A stretch of 21,544 bases of DNA from Mikrocytos mackini (GCA_030180075.1 JASNJN010001809.1:1-21544), one strand, 5' to 3'. Counted from the stretch's first letter, positions 1-9,592 are shown. Numbers and translations: made by a program. Notes: a model not told the origin generated them from the letters alone.

Positions 1-28
1 GAGAGAGAGAGAGAGAGAGAGAGAGAGA
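1..28. repeat. (GA)n microsatellite
   Basis: Fourteen uninterrupted GA dinucleotides open the window. The tract may extend to the left of the window. Confidence 0.95.
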
Positions 29-115
29 TATTTTCAACGAACAGTTCCTTACTAACTTCTTCAAAAGCTTCCAAACTATTTCGAGCTAGTTTTTGCATAC
101 TATTGCTGTTATTTA

Positions 116-1029
116 TCACTGTCTCCAGTTTGCTTTATCTTCTTCTCTTTTAACTTTCTTTTGTAAATGACCCATCTCTATGCTTTTGTTTTCACTAAAC
201 TCATTGTTCTCCCGGTCCATTTCAATTATACTTTCGTTATCAATTTTGGAGGCTTTTAATGAACATTTGTGTTTGGGGGATAAATTCATACAGATCGCGT
301 TTATGTGCTTGCATAATTGCTTTGTTTTTGAATAATTTAAACAAGTGCAACTAAATTCGTGATAGCAGATTTCACATTTCTCACAGAGAAAAACTTTACA
401 TTTACACTCCTCATTGTTTGGCCGCCTTATAATGTTATATATTTTATATATATATTCGTTCCCGTCCTTATCTTCGCGTTTAAATTTTGAAAAATCTAAT
501 TTTGTTCCTTTCTTATGATTCTTGTTGGACATGTTCATCCTATAACTATTGAAACCATTATTACCTTCTTCTTGGCGAATTGCATGTTCTTTCCATTTTA
601 TTGAATCGTACTTTAACAATGCATGAAATAGAGTATCTAGTCTGTTTTTACGATTACCCTTCAGAATACTCCGTTTGAAGATAAAATGGAAGTTTTCACA
701 GAACATATTGACATTTATATCCAGATGTATTCTTTTATAAAACGCCCATTGTTCTATATGAGAAAGAAAAACTTTCTCAAAGTAGATGTAGAAAGAACGA
801 CAGTTTGAATGTGTATATTCGGAAAATTCTTGTCGTGCTTTGGTAAATTTGATCTCACTTCTCGCTTTATTCATTCTATCAAACAAACTTTTAACTTTTA
901 ACTTTACTTCGTTTGATTTAATATAGCTGTTTATATTCTTGTTTAAGGCACATAGTACGTGCCATTCACACCAAAGCCAGTTAATATCTGTTTCTCCTTC
1001 TTTTTTGAAACTATTGAAGAAATTTGGAG
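116..1029 (-). pseudogene. MULE transposase, C-terminal block
   Basis: This is the C-terminal part of a Mutator-like transposase, the DDE enzyme that cuts and pastes MULE elements. Reading along the minus strand it contains APNFFNSF, the tail of the motif holding the second catalytic aspartate; CEWH, the C-x2-H signature of MULE transposases; MFCENFHFIFK, where the third catalytic acid (E) is expected; and a SWIM zinc finger (CTC, ten residues, CKH) near residues 250-265 of the open frame. The first 20 or so residues of the open frame, rich in P, G and S, come from the inserted MITE at 1030-1403 and are not transposase. The reading frame is otherwise open to its stop at 116. The motif assignments rest on known MULE families; the boundaries are mine. 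Confidence 0.8.
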
Positions 1030-1403
1030 CAGACATGAGCGTACCCGACCCGCCCGAACCCGACCCGATCGGGTCGGGTTCGGGCGGAAGAAGGTTCAAA
1101 AATCGCCAAAAATTCTCAACAAATCACGAAAGACCAAAATTATTAACAATATCGCCTTTTAAACTTACTAAACTCATTTAAATATTCAGATAAGTGAAAT
1201 AAACTATATTTGGAGGGATAATTCTATTTGGCTGTAATCTAAAAGTTGATTTACCAACTTTTATAACACTATTTTGATCAATAATTTTCAGAAATTCAAA
1301 AATTTTACTATAAAAATGATTTTGATTTTCGACCCGAGCCCGCCCGACCCGTTTCGGGTCGGTTCGGGTCGGGTCCGGAAATCGTCGAAAATGCTCATGT
1401 CTG
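1030..1403. mobile_element. hAT-type MITE inserted in the MULE
   Basis: A 374-bp non-coding element has 11-bp perfect terminal inverted repeats, CAGACATGAGC and GCTCATGTCTG. It is flanked by the exact 8-bp duplication ATTTGGAG (1022-1029 and 1404-1411); an 8-bp duplication is the hAT hallmark. Just inside each end is a GC-rich array of CGGGT/CCCGA units (about 1041-1086 and 1329-1377), while the core is AT-rich. It interrupts the transposase right after the second catalytic aspartate motif, so it is younger than the MULE copy. Confidence 0.92.
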
Positions 1404-1420
1404 ATTTGGAGCCATATCGC

Positions 1421-2110
1421 TCATAACGGTTTCGATTTTAAGCTGGCATATTTTCCATAAAGTTTCTTAATAATAGGTCTAAGTGTGGTTTCTCTTTCAT
1501 TGTAGACGATCATATAAAATAATGGAATAGCTTCTGAACAATTTACGACAGTGAATGCAGTCACCAACTTATAATTGTAAAGATTCGTGGAGAAAGTCGA
1601 ATCTATTAGGACTGTTGACACATCATTCGTAGTTAGATAGGCATGCTGTTCTGTTGTAGTAAAGCAAAAAGAGAAGTGATAGTTTTGGGTTTCTGTTGAA
1701 TTTGTTGGTTCGTTTATAAAACTAAAATGTATTATATTGATTTTATCAATACCGGACAAAACTTTTATATTTTCTTTAAGACTTTCATAGTCATTAGATG
1801 AAAGTCTTTCTTTAATACAAAATTTATTGTAAATAAGACGAATGTAATTCTTAGAAAGCATGTCCAGTTTGCTATTTATTTCTTCATTCTGCAATACAAA
1901 GAAGTGATATGTATCGGTTATAGAATTGGTTCCGTTAAGTTTTTGAACAACCAACATTTTTTCGTATTTTGTCAATTCTAAACATCCCAGAGTCCCTGTA
2001 TGTGTATGAAATAAACATGCTTTAACTTTGATTTTCCCTTTCTTTTGATATGTAATGTTAATAAATGAAAAGCACTTGTGTTTTGACTGTACACCCTTAT
2101 TACAGCAGAG
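1421..2110 (-). pseudogene. MULE transposase, zinc-binding and first catalytic block
   Basis: This is the central part of the same Mutator-like transposase. The frame is open from just after a stop at 2111-2113, so the ATG at 1975 is probably not the true start. The upstream stretch carries a Cys/His pattern (CC, then C, then C and HTH) resembling the FLYWCH-like DNA-binding domain that precedes the catalytic core in many animal MULEs. Further on, VLIDSTFSTNLYNYKLV is the classic strand around the first catalytic aspartate, followed by a conserved stretch ending IIKKLYGKYASLK. The frame stops at 1421. A one-base shift near the Leu-Lys codons around 1438-1445 would read IETVMSDMAPN, the second-aspartate motif, which continues across the MITE into the next block. 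So this copy carries at least one frameshift plus the MITE insertion and is inactive. Confidence 0.8.
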
Positions 2111-2194
2111 TTATGTGTATATATTCCCATTATATTTTGTAGACCCTCGTTTCTGATTATATTTAAAAAGCTTGTCAGTCGTTTCCTGTACCAG

Positions 2195-2620
2195 CTAATT
2201 ATTGAAAAGTTTAGAATTTTGAAAATTTAAGTTTAAAATCTTTATTTCCTTTTGATGTAGTGTGCTGTAGTGTGAAATTATGGTTTCTAATTTGTATACT
2301 GACAAGCCACAGAGCTTGCATTGATATTTAAGATTGGGTTGCATATTGTTGTTATATTCATTCTCTAACGTTTGTGCTTTGTTTAATTCAGTTGTTTTAC
2401 TTGGAAATGTGTTTTGCAACACATCATCATTTCCATGATTTTCACAACAATCTTCATAACGAATATTAGATGGAGAAGAGGGTATATTTTGAGAAGACAA
2501 TAATGGCTGGTCTAATGTATCAGAGCTAATAGTTTCTATATCAACGCTTCTTTTACTTTCCGAACTCTGTAACCTACCTAGTGTTTTCCGTGAAAGCAAA
2601 GAATATTGACGCTGAGACAT
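2195..2620 (-). pseudogene. Probable MULE N-terminal C2H2-finger block
   Basis: This reading frame lies upstream of, and on the same strand as, the MULE catalytic blocks. I take the Met at 2620 (MSQRQYS) as the start, because the residues before it in the open frame partly derive from the inserted MITE at 2691-2976. The first 90 residues are rich in Ser, Asn and Gln and of low complexity. Near the end is one C2H2-type finger (CKLCGLS, then HYSTLH). It ends KLFNN and stop. The roughly 85 bases between it and the next block (2111-2194) have no clean frame, so the link into a single transposase is an inference from order and strand. Alternatively it could be a separate small zinc-finger gene carried by the element. 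Confidence 0.5.
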
Positions 2621-2690
2621 TGATTCTGTAGTTTGTAAAGATAGAAAGCTTTTTTGAAGGTATGGTCGGGGTGCAAAGGTAGAATAATTG

Positions 2691-2976
2691 GAGAGAAGAT
2701 AAATTTTGGGCCAGCCCATACTTGGGCTGGACCTGGGCTGGCCCAAATGTTGGTCTAGCCCTAAATTTATCCATTATATACACGTGAAAATTTAAATATT
2801 TAACAATCACATCATTGCAAACAATATTAAAATAAATATTAATTCATAACACCTCAAAATAATGATATTTAGAGCAATAAAACATTTTGTTCATATAAAA
2901 TTAAATGAAAAGCCCAAATCTGGTCTAGCCCACCTTCCAGCCCAAAAGTGGGCTAGCCCAAATTTTATCCGCTCTC
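2691..2976. mobile_element. MITE with 9-bp target duplication
   Basis: A 286-bp element has imperfect terminal inverted repeats of about 28 bp, starting GAGAGAAGATAAATTTTGGG on the left with GAGAGCGGATAAAATTTGGG as the complement of the right end. It is flanked by GAATAATTG at 2682-2690 and 2977-2985. Nine-base duplications are typical of MULE-type elements. GGGCTGG and GGCCCA motifs repeat near both ends, around an AT-rich core. It carries no coding sequence. Its left part supplies a spurious N-terminal extension to the zinc-finger frame ending at 2195. Confidence 0.88.
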
Positions 2977-2985
2977 GAATAATTG

Positions 2986-4124
2986 AGTGATGAGTTGTGA
3001 AAAAAAATTAAAATTTTCAAAAAAAATCCCAACATTCCTCCTGGTTTAGTAACGCACAGTATGACTGCGGAAAGATCAGGGCGGATTGTGGGTTCGGAGA
3101 AACCTCCGTATTATGGCTGCCATAGTAAAATACTGTGCAGAGGCCAATTTCCAATGTTCCCACGTAGGCAACAATCAGCTGAAGGGAACAAGGAATAAAA
3201 GGCCCGAAACCACCAAATATGAGTGGCATGCCAAAACCGTCCTGTCTCGGGTAACACAGCTTATGCTATACACAGAGCAGGGTACACGGTACTGTCGTGG
3301 TCGTAAACCTGAGTTAGGTATCCATATGGGTAGTAAGTATTTGACCACGACGGAATAAGCGCAACAAACGCCCTCTTCCTAAAATTGTTATGTTTTATAA
3401 AAATAAATCAAATTAACAACCCAGTTTATTGTATAAGCCGGTACATAAAACAATGCTATGTTTACATTGGTGTATGTGCCGCCCCAGTTCACAAACTCAT
3501 TGATAAAGGTAAAATATNCCTGTCCATTTTCAAAAATGTTTTGTAAGACCAATAAAATTTATTTGGCAAANGTAANATGTTTTTGAAAGTGTTTATGAGT
3601 AATATGAAAAAACTAAGCAAATAGCGGTGCCTGTAGTTTTGAAAAACTGAAAATAATGTTTTCAAAATTTTAAATTTTAATAATTTCCTTACTAATATCA
3701 AACCACGGGTTATGTGGTTCTTAATAGACTTCTATATCAAAATGACAACATCTTATCTCTTATTTCTCAGGCTACTAAGCTATATGAACAACAGGCGCGT
3801 TTCAAGCTTCGGAAGACTCTTATTTGCCTGTACATTTAGTCACAGAAAAGAACAACAAAGTATAAGCCTCCCGAGAAGTACTTTCTAAATCTAGTATTCA
3901 AATGCCCATGATAGTAGGCTATGCAAGAATGACGACCATATTAGAGGTGGTTTTATTGATCAAATAAGATAGTAGAGTATGAGTGAATTAAGGTGTATAT
4001 CCTTAAACAAAGAGGCTAAAGAAGGAAGTTGTAAAGAGGACAGAAGTTTTAAAGATGTGTGGGTTTAATTGGGAGAAATCAATTAAATTTTGCAATAAAA
4101 TTTTTGCATTAAATTTTTAATTCA
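2986..4124. other. No recognisable gene
   Basis: From about 3030 to 3370 the base composition is more GC-rich than its surroundings and both strands have short open frames (70-90 codons), but none gives a protein I recognise. The rest is AT-rich with N bases at 3518, 3571 and 3576. No terminal inverted repeats with matching duplications were found here. Confidence 0.5.
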
Positions 4125-4253
4125 ATGAAATACTTTGAATTAGATGTTGATGATAATGTTTATATGAATCACAAATACAGTAGGCATATTTTAGATGTGA
4201 AGGAATTTGTAAATAAATATAAACAATTATCCCATTTAGAATTCCATTTATAA
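4125..4253 (+). CDS. Short 42-codon ORF, possibly a cut gene fragment
   Basis: An ATG-initiated frame of 42 codons begins MKYFELDVDDN and ends EFHL before a TAA. The composition (Asp, Tyr, His, Lys, Leu) looks coding rather than like the usual Phe/Lys/Asn shadow frames of AT-rich DNA. Its stop codon is formed exactly where the inverted transposon copy begins at 4251, so the frame may once have run further. No family is recognised, and a chance ORF is quite possible. Confidence 0.25.
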   Translation: MKYFELDVDDNVYMNHKYSRHILDVKEFVNKYKQLSHLEFHL

Positions 4254-4388
4254 ATGAGGCACTTAGAATCAAAAGAGCGCAAAGTGACATTTTCAAAATG
4301 GAAAATATTAGGCCTCATTAATGAAATATATTGACCCTAATACTTTTGTTTGAAGTTGGAGGCAATTGATTTTTGTTAGTCATAAATA
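4253..4388 (-). mobile_element. Partial inverted copy of the TA-flanked element
   Basis: These 136 bases are nearly identical to the reverse complement of 4728-4863, the right half of the complete element at 4610-4863. The copy starts at the terminal repeat (AATGAGGCACTTAGAATC) preceded by TA at 4251-4252, and stops abruptly inside. No matching second end is seen, so it looks like a one-ended or deleted insertion. Confidence 0.75.
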
Positions 4389-4552
4389 GTGGTCGGAAAA
4401 TATATGATTATATATGATTTTGCCAAAATCTAATTATAAGTTCAAATTTTCAATAAAATNCCCAAAATTAACGATTACTTTATTTATATTGACAACGCTG
4501 ATAGTAATTATTATAATTAATCAGCTATCGAATCCATTCCCGTGCCGTTTTA

Positions 4553-5126
4553 ACATGACATATTTTAGAGGAAATCACTTTTTCAATATTTAATAAGCAA
4601 ACATTTATATTTGAGGCACTTAGAATCAAAAGAGCGCAGAGTGATTTCTAAAAAGTGAAAATATAGATTGATAAGTGTAAAATACTCCGTCTTTAAATAT
4701 TAGATAGGTAATTTATTTTATTAATTATATTTATGACTAACAAAAATCAATTGCCTCCAACTTCAAACAAAAGTAGTAGGGTCAATATATTTCATTAATG
4801 AGGCCTAATATTTTCCATTTTGAAAATGTCACTTTGCGCTCTTTTGATTCTAAGTGCCTCATTTACTTGACATGTAGATCTCAGGCTCATAAACAGCACG
4901 CTGATCTCGATTATCAATTTATTTTGGTCGGGTTTCATAAATTTTAGAGAAGCTACGGTTATTTGGAGCTGAAAATACGGTGAAAATCAAAATGAAGATT
5001 ATTTTTGAAATTTTCCAAAGTCGACAGAAGGTCAGCATTAAGAACAGCTAAAAATCAACATACGTTATTTTGAGCTAATTTAGACCTTCTCTTTTGAAAA
5101 GTGATTTCCTCTGAAATATGTAATTT
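4553..5126 (-). mobile_element. 9-bp-TSD MITE family, diverged copy carrying an insertion
   Basis: This 574-bp segment is flanked by GCCGTTTTA at 4544-4552 and 5127-5135. Its terminal repeats (ACATATTTYAGAGGAAATCA at both ends) match those of the elements at 6208 and 18318. Subtracting the nested 254-bp element and its TA leaves about 318 bp, close to the 324-325 bp of those two. Interior landmarks are shared in the opposite orientation, for example the GTAGATCTC stretch near 4873-4881 and the following CTCATAAACA. It is clearly more diverged, hence probably the oldest of the three. Confidence 0.85.
4610..4863. mobile_element. TA-flanked MITE (Tc1/mariner-type) nested in the 4553 MITE
   Basis: A 254-bp element has terminal repeats of about 33 bp; the left starts TTTGAGGCACTTAGAATC and the complement of the right AATGAGGCACTTAGAATC. 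TA dinucleotides flank both ends (4608-4609 and 4864-4865). TA duplication points to the Tc1/mariner superfamily. There is no coding capacity. It lies wholly inside the 9-bp-TSD MITE, so it inserted later. Confidence 0.78.
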
Positions 5127-5135
5127 GCCGTTTTA

Positions 5136-5700
5136 TCACTTTCCCCCGACCTCTGCATAATAATTACTTAAATCTATAACAATATAGTTATTTTCTTCTA
5201 ATATTTGTTTTACCCTCTCTCTAACTTCCGTTGTGTTCACGCATAGCGGTCTTATTTTTGAAATTATCTTTTATATTTTAAAAACTAGTTCGAGCGGGTT
5301 ATATTCGAGGGAATATGGCGGTAAAAACTTCACGTTATAATCATCAAGTTCGCCAATTCGCACTATGGCACTATGATATATCCATACATTATCCATGATT
5401 ATGGAGTTGCACGCTGGTGGCATTCTGTTTAATAAGCTGTTTAGAATAAAATCCCTAGATATTATTCCGCCACAGGGCCCCTCGAAAACTGAATAACACA
5501 TTATCCCTGCCATTGAAATTGTCATCAACAACGTCACGTATCTTCCTCTAGACGCAGGGCAATTTACAATGCAATCCACTCCAGAGGGCGAATGCCCAAG
5601 GGATTCCATTGTATTCTTGTTAAATCCTGATTCATCGACAAAAACCAACTGACAATCGGCTTTCCCCAATATAAAATAAATATACTCAGTCTGCTTTATT
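5136..5700 (-). pseudogene. IS630/Tc1-like (DDE_3) transposase, catalytic domain
   Basis: This is the catalytic half of a transposase of the IS630-Tc1-mariner group, which cuts its element out and inserts it at TA-type sites. Visible motifs on the minus strand are LVFVDESGFN (first Asp), IIMDNVWIYHSA (second Asp) and FLPPYSLEYNPLELVF (final Glu); I count 33 residues between the second Asp and the Glu. The open stretch has no ATG at its head (the first residue at 5669 is TTG-encoded), and it continues upstream to about 5700. An in-frame TAA lies at 5271-5273, after which the same frame runs on for 44 more codons to a TGA at 5136-5138. The enzyme is therefore broken. The stop codon directly touches the target duplication of the MITE at 4553-5126. 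Confidence 0.85.
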
Positions 5701-5869
5701 CTATTAACAGCTGAGAATTTCGTTTCATTTACCTTTTTTGCCCGCTTCCTTGTTATAATCGCCTTTTAAATAAAACATGCTATGGTCCTTCTAGACCGAA
5801 AGCTACCCACTGATTCCTTCACTCCTGTGGTTGTTTGAACCGGATTAGCGTGTATGGTTTATTTTATGT

Positions 5870-6190
5870 CAGTAAGAATCACAGATTGGTCCTCTCTTCC
5901 TACCCCTTCGTTTGAACTCGCGGACTACACCAGTTTCCAATTCTACCTTTATCCTACTTACACTCTGCTCGGAAAGTTTAGTCATTTCCACAATAGACGG
6001 AATTGGCGAGCCCCTTTTAAGCCGACGATAACTTGATCATAGAGCTCTTTTGTAATTGTTTAACGTTTTTATAGGGGTCACAGGCTCTGCTTTGCCATTT
6101 AGTGATGTCAATTTGTCATTTTCTTCGTCAGTTGTTTCTTGAGGCTCCCCGCATAGTGTTTGGACAAAGTTTTTGTTCCATATGTGTTCA
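5870..6190 (-). pseudogene. IS630/Tc1-like transposase, N-terminal HTH part
   Basis: This lies upstream of the DDE block on the same strand. One frame reads an acidic leader (EPQETTDEENDK), then after a stop a helix-turn-helix-like stretch (SIVEMTKLSEQSVSRIKVE) followed by the basic linker FKRRGRKRGP. This order (HTH, basic linker, DDE) is that of Tc1/IS630 transposases, where the HTH binds the terminal repeats. Several stops and shifts separate this piece from the catalytic block. No convincing start codon remains; the MITE at 6208 lies just beyond its 5' edge. Confidence 0.6.
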
Positions 6191-6207
6191 TTAGACCCCT
6201 ATTTGTC

Positions 6208-6532
6208 ATTTTCCATATTTCATAGGAAATAACTTTTTCTCAGAATAGGTTAATATGGGGCGAAAATGACTTATATCGGTTTTCAGCCGCTTTTAACGCT
6301 GACAATTTGTTTATTTTTTGAATATTTTGAACAATAAACATCAATTGGCATTTTCAGTCTGTTTCTATAGCCGGAGGCCTAATTTATCGGAAAATTTAAG
6401 CACCGAAACCAAATTAAATTGAAAACTGAACCCAGGGCGTTGTTTATGAGATCGAGATCTACACATTAAGGTCATATAAATGCTTATTTGTTATATATTT
6501 AAAAAAGTTATTTCCTACAAAATACGCTGTGT
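6208..6532 (+). mobile_element. 9-bp-TSD MITE family, copy near 6.2 kb
   Basis: A 325-bp non-coding element is flanked by CTATTTGTC at 6199-6207 and 6533-6541. Its terminal repeats contain TAGGAAATAACTTTTT. It is close to identical over its full length to the element at 18318-18641, with a few substitutions and small indels. The 9-bp duplication suggests MULE-type mobilisation; no source element with the same ends is seen in the window. Confidence 0.93.
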
Positions 6533-6935
6533 CTATTTGTCTTCCTAGGTAAAGCCAATATGGTTATTCACATTTACTAAACAAAAGAAACGCTTTATTC
6601 AAAATGAATTTAAACAAACTACCTTAAAACAGATATTTATAAAACACAACAATAATCAAAACCAGTGTTGTGATATGGCATGGCCTGGTTGGGCCATTGG
6701 CTTGCTGAGGATATAGTTAGAGTGCCGTGGAAGTTCATTGTGTACGGCCTTCATTATTTGAACTACTGCTTTCGATGTGTGTTCGTTTTTAAACTTTATG
6801 AAATCTTTTATTTAATTTCTAGAAACAACTATGATCATAACAACACATTGTGTGGCAATATATAAAATATAACATAACTATCAATTGTTTAAATATTTAA
6901 ACTTCCATTTTAAAATTCAAATTCAAATCTTAAAA

Positions 6936-7393
6936 ATGGATAGTTTCGAAACTGTTAACAACGAACTTATTTTCCCCTTTTCTCTAGTAACCCCACCATA
7001 TGATAATCAAAGTATACAACCAGTTGATAATAAAGATGGAAAATTGTCTGCGTGGAACACTTTTCAAATTTTTGAACATATTCAACAAAAGAAGTTGTGT
7101 TTGGATTCTGTATCTATGAGAACAGCCATTTAATAAAAGAATACAAAGCAATAGACCAAAACAAACGAATAAAATATAAGGGCGCAAATATTCTTTTGTC
7201 ACTTCAATTGAATTGTTCTAATCAAAACGCTTCAATAAAACAATTCGTAACAAAAATCAAATTTTCAGAAGAAAACAAACTCGATATTACAGAACAAATC
7301 GTCAACTTATTCATTTCCAACAATTATTCTTTAGCATCAATTGTAAACAAACATTGGTCCAAATTAATAAAAAATATACAATCTAAACAGTAA
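6936..7393 (+). pseudogene. hAT transposase, BED-finger and N-terminal part
   Basis: I start at the ATG at 6936 (MDSFETVNNELIF). The stretch KLSAWNTFQIFEH followed by a Cys resembles a BED zinc finger, the DNA-binding domain at the N terminus of hAT transposases. The second Cys falls in the next frame (FGFCIYEN), so a shift near 7097-7110 breaks the finger. The following frame runs to 7393 with KYKGANILLSLQLN and ends in a Lys/Asn-rich tail. The BED call is tentative because the metal ligands are split between frames. Confidence 0.55.
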
Positions 7394-7539
7394 TAAATTT
7401 AAGATAAACATTGAAAATACAAATTTCATTCTACTAGAGGGCTACCAAGGAAAACAATTTGATTCAAGTCACAAAAAATAATTCAAAATATTAAAGATGA
7501 AATTAAATTCCAATTAAAAATAACAGTTTATCGGCGACT

Positions 7540-8370
7540 ACAGATATATGCACTGGTGATCATACTAAAAAGAGCTATATTAATTTTATAATTTTTGGAT
7601 CTCAACAACCTATTCAATAAAGAGCGCAATAATTGATTGTGCCGGATTTGAAGAACATAAAACTTCAATAATATAGAAAATAAAATTTAAGATGCTTTTC
7701 AGAATATGAATATAAATTACTTAAACATTCCAATAACAACAGATTGTGATAGTAACATATTGAAAGCAACTGCAACAATGTTGCGCGCTGTGTGTTTTGC
7801 CATAGACTTAATACAGTAACAAACAATTTGATAACTGAAACAAATTCTATTAATAATTTTAAAGAACTATTTACTAACATATCAGAATTAATCGAATATG
7901 TAGCTCGGTCAGAAATAAAATCAAAGATAGTACCAAAAATTCGTAGCGGTGGTAAAACAAGACCTTGGAGATATTATATAAATTTATGCAGCTATTTAAA
8001 TTTTCATAACAACAATGATACAAATCTAAAGGAACTATTATTAGAAAACAAAAAATTCTCGTTATACGAAAAAATTAATTTTAACCTGCTTGAAGAGTTA
8101 CATAAAGTATTGATATTATTTAAACCGATTTTGGACGGTCTAGAAACAAAAAATTCTCCTACAACCAACAAGGCAATACCATTCTATTATTATCTTAAAT
8201 CTTCATTGAACTCAATAGAATTAACTTCTCAAACCGCACTAATGTTTAAGGACAATGCATATAATCGAATGAAAATGAAATATAAAACAAGTTTCTCGTC
8301 ATTTCACTGGATTGGAACGTTTTTAGATCCATATTTTAAAACTTTTAATTTTTTAACTCCATCAAAATAA
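7540..8370 (+). pseudogene. hAT transposase, catalytic core remnants
   Basis: Pieces of the RNase H-like core are scattered here. HTKKSYINFIIFG lies near 7562-7600. TTDCDSNILKA, the conserved Asp region, lies near 7740-7772. CFA directly followed by HRLNTVTNNL in another frame lies near 7793-7825, the family's C-F-A-H-R-L-N box. From 7792 to 8370 one frame is open and ends near SFSSFHWIGTFLDPYFKTF, the LDPxxK motif of hAT enzymes. Stops and shifts break the upstream part into several frames, so it is not functional. Confidence 0.8.
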
Positions 8371-8574
8371 TTGATAAAATTAACTGGGCAGAAGGACTGA
8401 TCCAACAACAGGATGAAACATTGTTGTCAAAAATCGAACCATCGAGCCACAACACTCAGAAAGAAGCACGCCACATTCACAAAGTAAAACCGACTCTTTA
8501 TACAACGTATTTGATGCACAACAATTCTCTTCTATACATCAACCTAACAACGAAATAAACCAGGTGACCTTACG

Positions 8575-8850
8575 CTGGTAACCGAACTTGAAGAATACGG
8601 CGCAGATACAGATGTATTTTGTGATTCTTTAAAATTTTGGATGAACAAAAAGCGTAACTTTCCATAACTTCACCAATTGGCAATTGAAACATTGGGTATA
8701 CAAGGATCGAGCATGGAGGCGGAAAGATCGTTCAGCGATGCTGGGAACATTTTAAGTTCTAAACGGACTCACACGAAGACTGATTTGTTGAAAGTCAAAC
8801 TTACAATCATGTCATGGTTGATACAGAACACCGATTATGATTTTAAGTAA
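8575..8850 (+). pseudogene. hAT transposase, C-terminal dimerisation domain
   Basis: This is the hAT C-terminal dimerisation region (hATC). The frame reads LKFWMNKKRNFP, a TAA at 8665-8667, then LHQLAIETLGIQGSSMEAER and SFSDAGNILSSKRTHTKTDL, ending YDFK and TAA at 8848-8850. The pattern W-x-N, FP-x-L-x-x-LA, SS-x-x-ER-x-F-S-x-A-G is diagnostic. One in-frame stop replaces the residue between Pro and Leu. Confidence 0.9.
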
Positions 8851-9300
8851 TTTACATGATTATATCCGACGTCAATTCTTTTTGTTTTACTTTTTATTTT
8901 ATTATTCTAATTTTGTACTTTAACTATATTTTAATCTTGGCGTGCCAGACATGGCACTGGCATGATATTTCAATTCCAGTTACAACACTGATAAAAAAAA
9001 CATAAATAAATATTTAATTTCACAGTTTTAGTTTAAATCTGACCAGAGACATAGAAGCACTCATAATATCTGACCACTCTTCCTTAATAAATTACCACAC
9101 TCCCTTAACCCTTTGACTGCTTGAGCATACGAATAATTTTTATAAATTCATATAAATGGTATAGGTTTATTACTTTAAAAGATGCATTGTGCGCCACTTT
9201 GGGAGTAGGTTTTAAAATTTAATTTTTCTTTATTTTGTAAACATTTTATTTATTCCTAACTTTGGATTTATATTTAATATGCAATAAATAAAAGCACATA

Positions 9301-9592
9301 CAGTCAACTCCGCTAATAACAAAAAACTTCGTTATATCCGATCAAAAAATTCAGTTATGACAATTTAAGTGGTTTATTAGGAAAGGTATCAATACCAACC
9401 AAGAATATATACGTTTAGTATATATTTCTATAATTTTGATATTTAGGAATATCTCAGATACCGTAAAATTCAATTTCAATATTCGTTAAAATTCAAATAC
9501 CCCCGTTATAAGCGATAATTTGTTATATCCGAATAAAATTATAGAGGAAAATGGCCAATTTTTGATGACTTCGTTATATCCGGAGTTGACTG
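9301..9592. mobile_element. pogo-like (TA-flanked) MITE nested in the piggyBac MITE
   Basis: A 292-bp element has the terminal repeat CAGTCAACTCCG at both ends, with the next bases loosely repeated (TTCGTTATATCCG near both ends). TA flanks it at 9299-9300 and 9593-9594. CAGT ends with TA duplication and a GTTATA/CGTTAT subterminal motif are common in pogo/Tigger-like elements. It is non-coding. Confidence 0.85.

Larger units (their letters stand above)
6663..8990 (+). mobile_element. Decayed hAT transposon, both ends visible
   Basis: The ends are CAGTGTTGT at 6663 and its complement ACAACACTG ending at 8990. They are flanked by the imperfect 8-bp pair ATCAAAAC and ATAAAAAA (6 of 8 match). 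Subterminal GC-rich motifs (GGCATGGCC on the left, GGCACTGGCATG on the right) sit inside both ends, as in other hAT elements. The interior holds transposase remnants in the plus orientation in the expected order. The length of about 2.3 kb is close to the usual size of a compact hAT. Confidence 0.85.

Noticed and set aside
1041-1086. CCCGAA/CCCGA repeats as an interstitial telomere
   Set aside because: Mirrored at the other end of an element with hAT ends and an 8-bp duplication; it is subterminal MITE sequence.
3086-3358. 90-codon plus-strand frame and a 70-codon minus-strand frame over it
   Set aside because: No recognisable motif, similar openness on both strands, and GC-rich DNA that lengthens frames by chance.
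4253-4863. A single 611-bp TA-flanked element with 136-bp terminal repeats
   Set aside because: It would overlap the boundary of the MITE at 4553-5126, whereas 4610-4863 has complete ends and fits neatly inside that MITE; the left arm is better read as a separate half copy.
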